From contig NZ_CP162010.1 of assembly GCF_041734645.1 (NCBI RefSeq), forward strand, positions 1,178,001-1,242,000: a stretch of 64,000 bases of DNA, read 5' to 3'. This DNA is from Rodentibacter sp901420285. Its GTDB lineage: Bacteria > Pseudomonadota > Gammaproteobacteria > Enterobacterales > Pasteurellaceae. The position numbers were made by a program, and so were the translations under genes. Below, in pieces: positions 8,634-18,167 of this stretch (positions are counted from its first letter, which is position 1; the number at the start of each line of letters is the position of its first letter). The notes beneath the pieces were generated by a model that was not told where the DNA came from, searched no databases, and worked only from the letters and a program-made list of their open reading frames with translations.

Positions 8634-9989
8634 TTAGCTGAGCCTATCCAAAATCTTTTGATGAATATCGCCGAAGCTACCATTTGACATAACGAGAATA
8701 TGATCGGTTGGTTGCGCTTCCGCCGCAATCATATCCGCCAATTTATCCAAATTGGCGCTCCAGTACGCCGGTTGCACGCACTGCGTGGCAATTTCCGCCA
8801 CTTCCCAAGGAATATTCTCCGGCTGCAACATAAAAACCATATCCGCTCGGCCTAACGCCGGCGCGATTTCATCTTTTTGCACCCCCATTTTCATCGTATT
8901 AGAACGCGGTTCTAGGACAGCAAGAATACGCACGCCACCGCCCACTTTATCGCGCAATGCAGTGAGTGTAGCGAGGATAGCTTCCGGATGGTGGGCAAAA
9001 TCATCGTAAACCGTGATGCCGTTTACTTCGCCTTTGATTTCCAAACGACGTTTCGCATTAATAAAAGTGCCTAGTGCCTGACAAGCGCTTTCGACAGAAA
9101 CACCGGCATGATGCGCTGCCGCAATCGCCATTAAGGCATTATGCATATTATGCGCGCCGACAATGTTCCATTTTACTTCGGCGATTTTTTCACCGTGTCG
9201 AAACACGGCAAAATGCGAAGCGTCTGTTGTTATGCGTTCGGCGTACCATTCCCCGTTTTTACCGAGGAATTGTTGCTCCGACCAACAGCCCATCGCTAAC
9301 GTGTCTTTCACGCTTTGTTCATCAGAGGAAGAAAGAATGCGACCGCTCGCCGGAATGATGCGAATCATGTGATGGAATTGGCGTTGAATCGCTTTTAAAT
9401 CATCAAAAATATCCGCGTGATCAAAACTGATGTTATTGATAATTAAGGTTTTCGGGTTGTAATGAACGAATTTGGAACGTTTGTCAAAAAAAGCCGTATC
9501 ATATTCATCCGCTTCAATGACAAAAAACGGGCTTTCTCCCAAACGCGCTGAAACACCGAAATTGCCGGCAATGCCGCCGATTAAAAAACCGGGATTTAAG
9601 CCGTTTTTTTCCAAAATCCAAGTCAGCATTCCCGTTGTGGTAGTTTTGCCGTGCGTGCCGGATACCGCCAATACCCAACGATCACGCAATAAATGGTCGT
9701 GCAACCATTGGGGACCAGAAGTGTAAGGCAAGTTATTTTCTAAAATATATTCTACACAAGGATTACCGCGTTTTAACGCATTGCCAATAATCACTATGTC
9801 CGGCGTCGGTTGTAGCTGTGCCGTATCATAATTCGGAATAATATCAATGCCCTGCTCTTGTAAAAACGTACTCATCGGTGGATAAACGTTAGTATCCGAG
9901 CCCGTCACCGAGTATCCCATTTGTTTGGCAAGCATCGCTATGCCACCCATAAAAGTACCGCAAATACCTAAAATATGGATATGTTTCAT
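8634..9989 (-). CDS. mpl: Mpl, UDP-MurNAc:L-Ala-gamma-D-Glu-meso-DAP ligase
   Basis: The 451-residue cytosolic enzyme reattaches recycled murein tripeptide to UDP-MurNAc. It starts with the Mur-ligase nucleotide motif HILGICGTFMGGIA. The ATP-binding loop SGTHGKTTTTG follows near residue 115, then NISFDHADIF, and DDFAHHPEAI in the C-terminal domain. Length is normal for the family. It stands alone, read leftwards. It feeds the same wall-building pathway as alr later in the window. Confidence 0.96.
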   Translation of the reverse strand: MKHIHILGICGTFMGGIAMLAKQMGYSVTGSDTNVYPPMSTFLQEQGIDIIPNYDTAQLQPTPDIVIIGNALKRGNPCVEYILENNLPYTSGPQWLHDHLLRDRWVLAVSGTHGKTTTTGMLTWILEKNGLNPGFLIGGIAGNFGVSARLGESPFFVIEADEYDTAFFDKRSKFVHYNPKTLIINNISFDHADIFDDLKAIQRQFHHMIRIIPASGRILSSSDEQSVKDTLAMGCWSEQQFLGKNGEWYAERITTDASHFAVFRHGEKIAEVKWNIVGAHNMHNALMAIAAAHHAGVSVESACQALGTFINAKRRLEIKGEVNGITVYDDFAHHPEAILATLTALRDKVGGGVRILAVLEPRSNTMKMGVQKDEIAPALGRADMVFMLQPENIPWEVAEIATQCVQPAYWSANLDKLADMIAAEAQPTDHILVMSNGSFGDIHQKILDRLS

Positions 9990-10053
9990 TATGATTTCTT
10001 CTTATGTGAAAAAAGGAAAGGCATGATAAATCAACTCATAGGTTGAGTAAATA

Positions 10054-10074
10054 AGGGCTTGCTGCGCAAGCCCT
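10054..10074 (-). terminator. Terminator after metC
   Basis: AGGGCTTGC and GCAAGCCCT form a perfect 9-bp stem with a 3-base loop. On the reverse strand TTATTTACT follows. It starts 20 bases after the metC stop. Confidence 0.7.
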
Positions 10075-10093
10075 GAAGAAATGGGAAAAGAAG

Positions 10094-11284
10094 TTAGGCG
10101 ATTCGTTCAAAACCGGCTTTTAAATCGGCAATTAATTCTTCCGGATCTTCAAAACCGATATGCACACGAATCAATGAACCCGTTAGTTTTCGTTCGATAT
10201 TCGGGCGGATTTTAGCGACTTCTTCCGGTTGGTTGCATAAAATCAAGGATTCAAATCCCCCCCAAGAATAGGCCATCGTAAAGAGTTTAAAGTGATCCAT
10301 AAATTGCGCTGTTTGCTCATTAGTTAAACGTTGGTTTAATTCAAAAGAGAACAAACCGCTCGCACCATTAAAATCACGTAGAAAAAATTCATGCCCCGGA
10401 CAACTTGGTAAGGCTGGGTGATAAACCACTTTCACTTCCGGCTGTGCGCTTAACCATTGCGCAATTTTTAAGCCGCTTTCGTGGTGTTGTTTTAAACGAA
10501 CGTTTAATGTGCGAATGCCACGCGCGGTGGTATAAGCGGAATCTGCATCCACCATTTGCCCCATTAAATAAGAATGTTCGCGTAGCTGATCCCAAGTGCG
10601 GGCATTCGCCAATGCGGTGCCGATCATGACATCGGAATGTCCCACGAGATATTTCGTACCGGCCTGAATGGAAATATCTATATCATGTTCAAGCGCTTTG
10701 AATAACACACCTGCCCCCCAAGTATTATCAATCATAATCACGATTTCAGGATTGACCGCGCGTACCGCTTTTACAATTGTCGGAATATCCGGTACTTCCA
10801 TAGTAATAGAACTTGGCGCTTCAAGAAAAAGCACTTTGCTATTCGGTTGAACTAATTTTGCGATGTCGGACCCGATAAGCGGGTCGTAATAAGTCGTGTC
10901 AATCTGCATTTTCTTCAATATGATATTGCAGAAATCTTGTGTCGGTTCGTAAGCCGCGCCGCTCATTAAAACGTGATCACCGCTTTTCACAAAAGATAAA
11001 ATCGCATTGGTCACCGCCGCCGCACCGCAAGGATAAAGGTAACAACCGGCTCCGCCTTCCATTTCACACATTAAATCCTGTAAAGCAAAATGCGTAAGCG
11101 TACCGCGACGCCCATAAAATAATTCACCTTTATAACGATTTTGTGTGCAATATTTTTTATCGGCCATACTGTCGAAAACGAGTGAAGAAGCGCGTTGAAT
11201 CACCGGATTCACCGCACCTTGGGAAAAACGTTTATTCCGTCCGGCATGAACCAAGGTTGTGGCTAATGAATGTTGTGTTGACAT
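10094..11284 (-). CDS. metC: MetC, cystathionine beta-lyase
   Basis: The 396-residue PLP enzyme cleaves cystathionine to homocysteine, pyruvate and ammonia. I start it at the ATG at 11284, which has AAAGGTG at good spacing, rather than a GTG three codons earlier. The PLP lysine is in IQAGTKYLVGHSDVM, and MIDNTWGAGV and the YGRRGTLTH segment are typical of MetC rather than MetB. It complements the metB gene at 36293, completing transsulfuration from cysteine to homocysteine. A near-copy of the dispersed repeat lies inside the gene at 10610-10621. No MetJ box was seen. Confidence 0.93.
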   Translation of the reverse strand: MSTQHSLATTLVHAGRNKRFSQGAVNPVIQRASSLVFDSMADKKYCTQNRYKGELFYGRRGTLTHFALQDLMCEMEGGAGCYLYPCGAAAVTNAILSFVKSGDHVLMSGAAYEPTQDFCNIILKKMQIDTTYYDPLIGSDIAKLVQPNSKVLFLEAPSSITMEVPDIPTIVKAVRAVNPEIVIMIDNTWGAGVLFKALEHDIDISIQAGTKYLVGHSDVMIGTALANARTWDQLREHSYLMGQMVDADSAYTTARGIRTLNVRLKQHHESGLKIAQWLSAQPEVKVVYHPALPSCPGHEFFLRDFNGASGLFSFELNQRLTNEQTAQFMDHFKLFTMAYSWGGFESLILCNQPEEVAKIRPNIERKLTGSLIRVHIGFEDPEELIADLKAGFERIA

Positions 11285-11426
11285 ATATTTCACCTTTAAT
11301 TAGATAATATTAATTAATGTAATAGATAAAAACTGCTATAAAAATACGATTAATTTCTCTACAATCCCGCGCGTATTTTGCGTTAGCAAAATTTTTATTA
11401 ACTTATTAATATAAGGAATTATGATT

Positions 11427-12029
11427 ATGGTATTAGTAACTCGTCAAGCCCCGGATTTTACTTCATCTGCAGTTTTAGGCAATGGTGAAATCGTTGACAA
11501 TTTCAATTTTAAAAAACACATTGAAGGTAAAGCAGCGGTAATCTTCTTTTATCCGTTAGACTTCACTTTCGTATGTCCATCAGAATTAATCGCATTCGAT
11601 CACCGTTATGAAGAATTCAAAAAACGTGGCGTAGAAGTCGTCGGTGTATCTATTGACTCTCAATTTACTCACAACGCTTGGCGTAATACCCCAACTGAAA
11701 ACGGCGGTATTGGCCAAGTTAAATACGCATTAGCAGCTGACGTTAAACATGAAATTGCTCAAGCATACGGTATCGAACACCCTGAAGCAGGCGTTGCATT
11801 GCGCGCTTCATTCTTGATCGACAAAAATGGAGTGGTTCGTCACCAAGTTGTGAATGACCTTCCGTTAGGTCGCAATATTGATGAAATGTTACGTATGGTT
11901 GATGCTTTACAATTCCATGAAGAACACGGCGAAGTTTGCCCGGCACAGTGGGAAAAAGGTAAAGAAGGAATGAAAGATAGTCCTGAAGGCGTTGCAAAAT
12001 ACTTAAAACAAAACGCAGATAAACTTTAA
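11427..12029 (+). CDS. 2-Cys peroxiredoxin (AhpC/TSA family)
   Basis: The 200-residue protein reduces peroxides with thiols. The peroxidatic cysteine lies in FVCPSEL (about residue 50) and the resolving cysteine in GEVCPAQW (about residue 170), so it is a typical 2-Cys enzyme. I choose the second ATG (11427), since AAGGA lies nine bases before it and only two bases before the first. A -10-like TACAAT is at 11360-11365. The gene is divergent from metC and ends in a strong terminator. trxA in this window could supply its reductant, but that is inference. Confidence 0.93.
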   Translation: MVLVTRQAPDFTSSAVLGNGEIVDNFNFKKHIEGKAAVIFFYPLDFTFVCPSELIAFDHRYEEFKKRGVEVVGVSIDSQFTHNAWRNTPTENGGIGQVKYALAADVKHEIAQAYGIEHPEAGVALRASFLIDKNGVVRHQVVNDLPLGRNIDEMLRMVDALQFHEEHGEVCPAQWEKGKEGMKDSPEGVAKYLKQNADKL

Positions 12030-12050
12030 TCTTTATCTAACCTTTACAGG

Positions 12051-12076
12051 AAAGCCACATTGTGTGGCTTTTTTTA
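12051..12076 (+). terminator. Terminator after the peroxiredoxin gene
   Basis: AAAGCCACA and TGTGGCTTT form a perfect 9-bp stem with a 3-base loop, followed by a run of seven T residues. Confidence 0.9.
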
Positions 12077-12128
12077 TAGCTAAAGATCCTTTAGAATAAA
12101 GCCATGTATAATCAGTGCGGTCACTTTT

Positions 12129-12686
12129 ATGAAATTTAATGTTCCTATCTTTCTGACTATTTTCCGAGTGTTCTTGATCCCTTTCTTTGTGATCGCTTTT
12201 TATCTTCCTATCGAATCGGCCCCATTCATTACTACGTTTATTTTCTTTATCGCCGGCGTAACGGATTGGCTTGACGGCTATCTTGCCCGCAAATGGAAAC
12301 AAACAACCCGTTTTGGTGCATTCTTAGACCCCGTTGCCGACAAAGTAATGGTAGTCGCCGCTCTTGTATTAATCGTGGAGTATCAGCATACCTTCTGGAT
12401 CACTATTCCTGCGATTATAATGATTTCCCGTGAAATTATTATTTCCGCTTTACGTGAATGGATGGCGGAATTAGGTGAGCGCAACAAAGTTGCTGTATCC
12501 TGGCTAGGTAAAGTTAAAACGACTTCACAAATGCTTGCTTTAGGTGGTTTATTATGGCGCTATAACATCTATATGGAAGTTCTTGCCATCATTCTACTTT
12601 ATGTGGCCGTAATTTTAACTGTGTGGTCGATGATTCAATACCTAAACGCAGCCAAAGAAAGCATGTTAGATGAAGTAGGTAAATAA
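12129..12686 (+). CDS. pgsA: PgsA, phosphatidylglycerophosphate synthase
   Basis: The 185-residue inner-membrane enzyme joins CDP-diacylglycerol and glycerol-3-phosphate. The CDP-alcohol phosphotransferase motif is complete: DWLDGYLARKW followed by RFGAFLDPVADK. Several transmembrane helices flank it. The N-terminus MKFNVPIFLTIFRVF aligns with E. coli PgsA. A TATAAT at 12107-12112 ends only 16 bases before the ATG, and an uptake-signal-like GTGCGGT fills the space. The leader is therefore very short, with no clear ribosome binding site. Confidence 0.95.
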   Translation: MKFNVPIFLTIFRVFLIPFFVIAFYLPIESAPFITTFIFFIAGVTDWLDGYLARKWKQTTRFGAFLDPVADKVMVVAALVLIVEYQHTFWITIPAIIMISREIIISALREWMAELGERNKVAVSWLGKVKTTSQMLALGGLLWRYNIYMEVLAIILLYVAVILTVWSMIQYLNAAKESMLDEVGK

Positions 12687-12702
12687 AACATATATAAATA
12701 AA

Positions 12703-12740
12703 AAATCCGCATTCAAATTATTAAGCTTGAATGCGGATTT
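12703..12740. terminator. Bidirectional terminator between pgsA and argG
   Basis: AAATCCGCATTCAA and TTGAATGCGGATTT pair over 14 bases around a 10-base loop, with A and T runs on both sides. It can serve the converging pgsA and argG. The stem contains GAATGCGG, related to the core of the dispersed repeat. Confidence 0.9.
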
Positions 12741-12752
12741 TTTTATTCTGAT

Positions 12753-14087
12753 CTATTTTTTACCAAGTTGCGGTAACACGGAATCCTTACCCGCAAGCAA
12801 CAAACCGGTTTCTGCGTAGATACCCAATTTACCGCGCGTGTCGGCAACGTCAAGATTGCGCATAGTTAATTGACCAATACGATCAATTGGAGCGAACGGC
12901 GCATCTTCCACTTTTTCCATACTTAAACGTTCCGCCTCATAAGTTAAGTTCGGCGATTCAGTATTAAGAATGGTAAAGTCATTACCGCGACGCAATTCAA
13001 GCGTTACGCTGCCGGTAATCGCTTTGGCAACCCAACGTTGTGCAGTTTCGCGCAACATTAATGCTTGTGGGTCGAACCAACGACCTTGGTATAACAAGCG
13101 GCCTAAACGCAAACCATTGATGCGGTATTGTTCGATGGTGTCTTCATTGTGAATACCGGTTACCAAACGCTCATACGCAATATGCAATAATGCCATCCCA
13201 GGCGCTTCATAAATGCCACGAGATTTCGCTTCAATAATACGGTTCTCGATTTGGTCGGACATACCTAATCCGTGACGGCCTCCAATGCGGTTGGCTTCTA
13301 GCATCATATCAACCACATCGTCAAAACGTTTACCGTTCAATGCAACAGGCACACCTTCTTCGAAAGTTACGATGACAGTTTCAGGTTTTATTTCGACATT
13401 TTCATCCCAGAACGCCACGCCCATAATCGGTTTTACGATTTTCATACTGGTGCTTAATTCTTCTAAATCTTTCGCTTCGTGAGTTGCGCCGAGCATGTTG
13501 GAATCGGTGGAATAGGCCTTTTCCACGGACATTTTGTAGTCAAAGCCGTTTTCGATTAAAAATTGCGACATTTCAAAACGGCCTCCCAATTCCTGGATAA
13601 ATTGATCGTCAAGCCATGGTTTGTAAATTTTTAATTGCGGGTTAGTTAATAAACCGTAGCGATAAAAACGTTCAATATCATTACCTTTGAAGGTTGAGCC
13701 ATCGCCCCAAATATTAACGTTATCTTCTTTCATCGCTGCAACCAACATAGTACCCGTTACCGCGCGGCCAAGCGGCGTGGTGTTAAAATAGGGAATACCA
13801 CCAGTTGAAATGTGGAAAGCACCGCATTGAATCGCCGCAATACCTTCACGCACCAATTGCGCGCGACAGTCGATTAAACGGGCATTTTCCGCACCGTAAG
13901 CCATGGCTTTTTGCGGAATCGCATTATAATCCTCTTCATCCGGCTGACCTAAGTTCGCTGTGTAAGCATAAGGCACCGCACCTTTCTGACGCATCCAAAG
14001 CAATGCAGCGCTGGTATCCAAACCACCTGAAAAAGCGATACCGACTTTTTGCCCCTTAGGTAAATGTTGCAAAATTGTATTTGACAT
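12753..14087 (-). CDS. argG: ArgG, argininosuccinate synthase
   Basis: The 444-residue enzyme joins citrulline and aspartate using ATP in arginine synthesis. The ATP PP-motif is AFSGGLDTSAAL near the N-terminus, and the aspartate/citrulline region GDGSTFKGNDIERFYRYG is intact. The length fits the long (type II, E. coli-like) ArgG form. The ATG is preceded by GGAAGAG. A tandem ARG operator lies 27-65 bases upstream, so ArgR should repress it. No other arg gene is in the window. A copy of the dispersed repeat lies inside at 13818-13829. Confidence 0.97.
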   Translation of the reverse strand: MSNTILQHLPKGQKVGIAFSGGLDTSAALLWMRQKGAVPYAYTANLGQPDEEDYNAIPQKAMAYGAENARLIDCRAQLVREGIAAIQCGAFHISTGGIPYFNTTPLGRAVTGTMLVAAMKEDNVNIWGDGSTFKGNDIERFYRYGLLTNPQLKIYKPWLDDQFIQELGGRFEMSQFLIENGFDYKMSVEKAYSTDSNMLGATHEAKDLEELSTSMKIVKPIMGVAFWDENVEIKPETVIVTFEEGVPVALNGKRFDDVVDMMLEANRIGGRHGLGMSDQIENRIIEAKSRGIYEAPGMALLHIAYERLVTGIHNEDTIEQYRINGLRLGRLLYQGRWFDPQALMLRETAQRWVAKAITGSVTLELRRGNDFTILNTESPNLTYEAERLSMEKVEDAPFAPIDRIGQLTMRNLDVADTRGKLGIYAETGLLLAGKDSVLPQLGKK

Positions 14088-14113
14088 TTTCTCTTCCTTA
14101 ATTTTTAACTTAG

Positions 14114-14152
14114 TTTGAATATTTAATCATTTTTAATGAATAAAAACTCAAA
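14114..14152 (-). promoter_or_regulatory. ArgR operator: two ARG boxes upstream of argG
   Basis: On the reverse strand two 18-bp ARG boxes are separated by exactly 3 bp (AAA). The first contains TGAGTTTTTATTCA and the second TGATTAAATATTCA, each close to the consensus TGAAT-N4-ATTCA. The 18-3-18 spacing is the standard geometry bound by the ArgR hexamer. Confidence 0.8.
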
Positions 14153-14273
14153 AAATATAACTGTATCTTTCCTGCTTGTCTAGCAATTTTCTACTTCAAT
14201 TAAGAATTTATTATAAAGCAGTGAATTTGAGTTTCGTTTATAAAAATTCCCGCGATAAATAGAGATTTCATTG

Positions 14274-15140
14274 TTATTTTGTTAGAAGATCCAAGGCTTC
14301 TTGATATTTCGCCACGGTCTTTTCAATTACATCTAGCGGAACTTTCGGCGCTGGCGGTTGTTTGTTCCAACCACTGTTTTCTAACCAATCTCGAATGAAC
14401 TGTTTATCAAAAGAGGGCGGATTGGTACCTTCTTTATAGGTTTCCACCGACCAAAAACGGCTGGAATCCGGCGTTAACACTTCATCCATCAAAGTTAAAG
14501 TACCGTTTTCGTCCAAACCAAATTCAAATTTGGTGTCGCAAATAATAATGCCTTTGGTTAAAGCATATTTTGCTGCTTCCGTATAAAGGGCGATGGCTTT
14601 TTCTCTCACCTGTGCCGCCAAATCTTTGCCGATTAAGTTTTCACACTCGGCATAGCTAATATTAATATCGTGATTACCGATTTCTTCTTTGCTGGACGGC
14701 GTGAAAATTGGCTCAGGCAATTTGCTGGCTTCCACCAACCCTTTTGGCAAAACTAAACCACAAATGGTGCCGGTATGTTTATAATCTTTCAAACCGCTGC
14801 CGGTTAAATACCCGCGCACGATCGATTCAATTTTAATCGGGGTTAAACGTTTACAAACCACCGCACGATCCTTGACTAAATCGGCTTCCGCTTTGGGTAA
14901 CACATCGTAAACGCTGTCGCCGGTGAAATGATTTGGCATAATGTGCGCCAGTTTGTTAAACCAAAAGTTAGAAATTTGTGTCAGGATTTCGCCTTTGCGC
15001 GGAATCGGCTCATCTAAAATCACATCGAATGCCGACAACCGATCCGTCGCTACCATCAACATCCGTTTACCATCGATTTCATATAAATCCCGCACTTTGC
15101 CGGAATAGATTTTTTTAAGACTTAGATTTTGCTGTGTCAT
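14274..15140 (-). CDS. purC: PurC, SAICAR synthetase
   Basis: The 288-residue enzyme joins CAIR and aspartate in purine synthesis. I start it at the ATG at 15140, which has AAGGTG at good spacing and the family N-terminus KIYSGKVRDLYEI; 26 extra in-frame residues upstream would cover the promoter. Conserved motifs are ATDRLSAFDV, ESIVRGYLTGSG and DTKFEFG. The length fits the long form of PurC. A PurR box lies 55 bases upstream. It is divergent from prfC. Confidence 0.95.
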   Translation of the reverse strand: MTQQNLSLKKIYSGKVRDLYEIDGKRMLMVATDRLSAFDVILDEPIPRKGEILTQISNFWFNKLAHIMPNHFTGDSVYDVLPKAEADLVKDRAVVCKRLTPIKIESIVRGYLTGSGLKDYKHTGTICGLVLPKGLVEASKLPEPIFTPSSKEEIGNHDINISYAECENLIGKDLAAQVREKAIALYTEAAKYALTKGIIICDTKFEFGLDENGTLTLMDEVLTPDSSRFWSVETYKEGTNPPSFDKQFIRDWLENSGWNKQPPAPKVPLDVIEKTVAKYQEALDLLTK

Positions 15141-15194
15141 GGTTTGCACCTTTTTATCGTTGTAAAAACTGGCGCGTATTGTACCGTACTTTTC

Positions 15195-15210
15195 AAGCAA
15201 ACGTTTGCTA
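15195..15210. promoter_or_regulatory. PurR operator upstream of purC
   Basis: AAGCAAACGTTTGCTA contains the perfect 12-bp palindrome GCAAACGTTTGC at the centre of the PurR consensus. It lies between the divergent purC and prfC starts, at a distance typical for repression of purC. Confidence 0.8.
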
Positions 15211-15317
15211 TTTTTCAAAAAACCATGCGATTCACTGAATTTCGTCGATTTAGTTTGAGCAAAATCTCAAAATCAGAGAAAATAGCCGCCATTTTTAGTA
15301 GCCCAAAGAAAGAAAAA

Positions 15318-16901
15318 ATGACTTACCCTTTAGAACAAGTTAACAAACGCCGCACTTTTGCGATTATTTCTCACCCCGATGCGGGTAAAACCACCATTAC
15401 CGAAAAGGTTTTGCTTTATGGTAACGCCATTCAAAAAGCCGGTTCGGTGAAGGGCAAAGGCTCCGCTCAGCATGCGAAATCCGACTGGATGGAAATGGAA
15501 AAACAACGTGGGATTTCCATTACCACTTCCGTAATGCAATTCCCATACAACGACTGTTTGGTCAACCTGCTGGATACCCCGGGACATGAGGATTTCTCTG
15601 AAGATACTTACCGCACTTTAACGGCGGTGGACAGCTGTTTGATGGTGATCGACTCCGCGAAAGGGGTTGAGGATCGTACTATTAAATTGATGGAAGTTGC
15701 CCGTTTGCGCGACACGCCAATTATCACATTTATGAACAAACTTGACCGTGATATTCGCGATCCGATGGAATTGTTGGATGAAGTAGAAAACATATTAAAA
15801 ATTCACTGCGCACCCATTACTTGGCCTATCGGCTGCGGCAAATTGTTTAAAGGCGTGTATCACTTGTATAAAGATGAAACTTATCTTTACCAAACCGGGC
15901 AAGGGCACACCATTCAAGACGTGCGCATTGTGAAAGGCTTGAACAATCCGGAATTGGATAACGCCGTAGGTGACGATTTGGCACAACAATTGCGTGATGA
16001 ATTGGAGTTGGTGAAAGGTGCAAGCAATGAATTTGACTTGGATTTATTTCTAAATGGCGAACTGACGCCGGTCTTTTTTGGCACCGCATTGGGGAATTTC
16101 GGCGTGGATCATTTCCTTGACGGCTTAACGGAATGGGCGCCGGCGCCACAAGCTCGCCAGGCAGATGTGCGTAAAGTGTCTGCCGATGAAGAAAAATTCA
16201 GTGGTTTCGTGTTTAAAATTCAAGCCAATATGGATCCAAAACACCGCGACCGTGTTGCTTTCTTACGTGTCGTGTCCGGCAAATATGAAAAAGGCATGAA
16301 ACTCAAACATGTGCGTATCGGCAAAGAGGTGGTGATTTCCGATGCGTTAACCTTTATGGCGGGCGACCGTGCGCATGCGGAAGAAGCCTATGCAGGCGAC
16401 ATTATCGGCTTGCATAATCACGGCACGATTCAAATCGGCGATACCTTTACCCAAGGGGAAGAATTAAAATTCACGGGCATTCCAAACTTTGCACCGGAAT
16501 TATTCCGCCGTATTCGTTTGAAAGATCCACTCAAGCAAAAGCAATTATTAAAAGGCTTGGTACAGCTTTCCGAAGAAGGCGCCGTGCAGGTTTTCCGTCC
16601 GTTGTTGAACAACGATTTAATCGTTGGTGCAGTTGGCGTGTTGCAGTTTGACGTGGTCGTTTCGCGTTTGAAATCTGAATACAACGTCGAAGCCATTTAT
16701 GAAACCGTTAACGTCGCAACTGCACGTTGGGTGGAATGTGGCGACGCGAAAAAATTTGAAGAGTTTAAACGTAAAAACGAGCAAAACTTGGCGTTAGACG
16801 GTGGCGATAATCTTACTTACATCGCGCCAACAATGGTAAATCTAAACCTTGCGCAAGAACGTTATCCTGATGTGGCATTCTTTAAAACAAGAGAACATTA
16901 A
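15318..16901 (+). CDS. prfC: PrfC, peptide chain release factor 3
   Basis: The 527-residue GTPase recycles RF1 and RF2 after termination. I start it at 15318 (MTYPLEQVNKRRTFAIISH), which matches RF3; 63 in-frame codons upstream overlap the purC promoter. GTPase motifs are G1 SHPDAGKTT, G3 DTPGHEDF and G4 FMNKLDRD. Domain II and III features such as RRIRLKDPLKQKQLLKGL are present. The ribosome binding site is a weak AAAGAAAG. An IS3-family element begins 11 bases after the stop codon. A near-repeat lies inside at 16080-16091. Confidence 0.96.
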   Translation: MTYPLEQVNKRRTFAIISHPDAGKTTITEKVLLYGNAIQKAGSVKGKGSAQHAKSDWMEMEKQRGISITTSVMQFPYNDCLVNLLDTPGHEDFSEDTYRTLTAVDSCLMVIDSAKGVEDRTIKLMEVARLRDTPIITFMNKLDRDIRDPMELLDEVENILKIHCAPITWPIGCGKLFKGVYHLYKDETYLYQTGQGHTIQDVRIVKGLNNPELDNAVGDDLAQQLRDELELVKGASNEFDLDLFLNGELTPVFFGTALGNFGVDHFLDGLTEWAPAPQARQADVRKVSADEEKFSGFVFKIQANMDPKHRDRVAFLRVVSGKYEKGMKLKHVRIGKEVVISDALTFMAGDRAHAEEAYAGDIIGLHNHGTIQIGDTFTQGEELKFTGIPNFAPELFRRIRLKDPLKQKQLLKGLVQLSEEGAVQVFRPLLNNDLIVGAVGVLQFDVVVSRLKSEYNVEAIYETVNVATARWVECGDAKKFEEFKRKNEQNLALDGGDNLTYIAPTMVNLNLAQERYPDVAFFKTREH

Positions 16902-16912
16902 TGTAATAAAAA

Positions 16913-18167
16913 TGATCTGCACCCCAAAACCTGGACACCTAATTTGAGGTGCAGATTATGTCCTACTCTTATCAATTTCGTTTGAAAATTATCAAGCTCG
17001 TCACCGAACAGGATTATGGTATCCGTGAGGTGGCTAAACTTCATAAAATTTCCCACGCTCTCGTCATTTATTGGCTAAAAGCATTTCGGGAAAGAGGGCT
17101 TGATGGCGTAAAATCGCCTCATACAAACCTTCAACCCCCGAAAATAGTGAAGCCAAAGATGAAAAAGAAAGACATTAAAATCCCGGAAACCACAGACTTT
17201 TCACCTAAAGCGTTTAAAAAGTTACAACGAGAACTCGCCTTGGCTCGTGCGGAGATAGCTTACCTAAAGGAGTTGGAGAAGCTCGACCGTCAAAAACAAC
17301 GACAGAAAAAAAGAAAAATCATTGAAAGATTGAAGCCAGACCACGCGTTAAATGATTTACTTCGTGTGGCTAAAATGCCTCGCTCAAGTTTTTACTATAA
17401 AGAGATTAAGTGAAATTATCACGAGGTAAAAGAGGCTATCTTATCGCTGTATAAAAAGAACAGAAAACGAGATGGTTATCGCCCTATGACGTTTAAATTA
17501 CGCCAAGTGGGTTTCCATTTGAATCATAAAACGGTGTTAAGACTAATGAATGAGTTAGGTATTCATTCCATTTTACGCAAAAAAAGACATGGAAAACGAG
17601 GAAAAACATCGCGTATAGCTCCGAATTTACTGAATCGTGATTTTACAGCAACGGCACTCAATCAAAAATGGATAACGGATGTAACGGAATTTCAGGTTGG
17701 GCAAGAAAAGCTTTATTTTTCACCGTTGATGGACTTGGCTAACCGAGAAATTATTGCCTATAACTTTGCAACACGCCCGAAGTTTTCATTGGTAAAAAAG
17801 ATGTTAGAACAAGGGCTTAGTAGGATTAAACCGACAGAATGCCCGATTATTCATAGCGACCAAGGCGTATTGTATGGCTCGGCGGAATGGGTAAAGATGT
17901 TGGAGGGTAAAGCGGTTCAAAGTATGAGTCGCCGAGGAAATTGCTACGATAATGCGGTGATTGAAAGTTTTTTTGCGATATTAAAATCCGAGTGTTTTTA
18001 CTCTCGGAGTTATAATTCAATCGCTGAATTACAGGCTGAGATTGAAGAATATTTGGTGTATTACAACCAAAAACGAATTAAACTTGGTTTAAAAGGATTG
18101 AGCCCGGTGCAATACCGAGCTCAATATTTAAGTTAACTAACCTGTCCAACTTTTTGGGGGTAGATCA
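16913..18167 (+). mobile_element. IS3-family insertion sequence, copy 1 (1255 bp)
   Basis: The terminal inverted repeats are 16913-16937 (starting TGATCTGCACCCC) and 18143-18167 (reverse complement starting TGATCTACCCCC), matching at about 20 of 25 positions. AAA flanks both ends, consistent with the 3-bp target duplication of IS3 elements, though it lies in an A run. It carries one transposase frame interrupted by a stop codon. It lies between prfC and a truncated EamA gene, in the same orientation as copy 2 at 22765. Confidence 0.92.
16958..18136 (+). pseudogene. IS3-family (IS150-like) transposase with an internal stop
   Basis: From the ATG at 16958 (GAGGT upstream) the frame runs through helix-turn-helix and leucine-zipper-like regions to a TGA at 17411-17413. 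It then continues in the same frame to 18136. Copy 2 has CGA (Arg) at that position, so one C-to-T change appears to have broken it. The DDE residues are all present after the stop: WITDVTEF, IIHSDQG and AVIESFF. An A-rich run at 17306 could be the site where IS3 elements normally shift frame. Without readthrough no full catalytic product is made. Confidence 0.85.
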
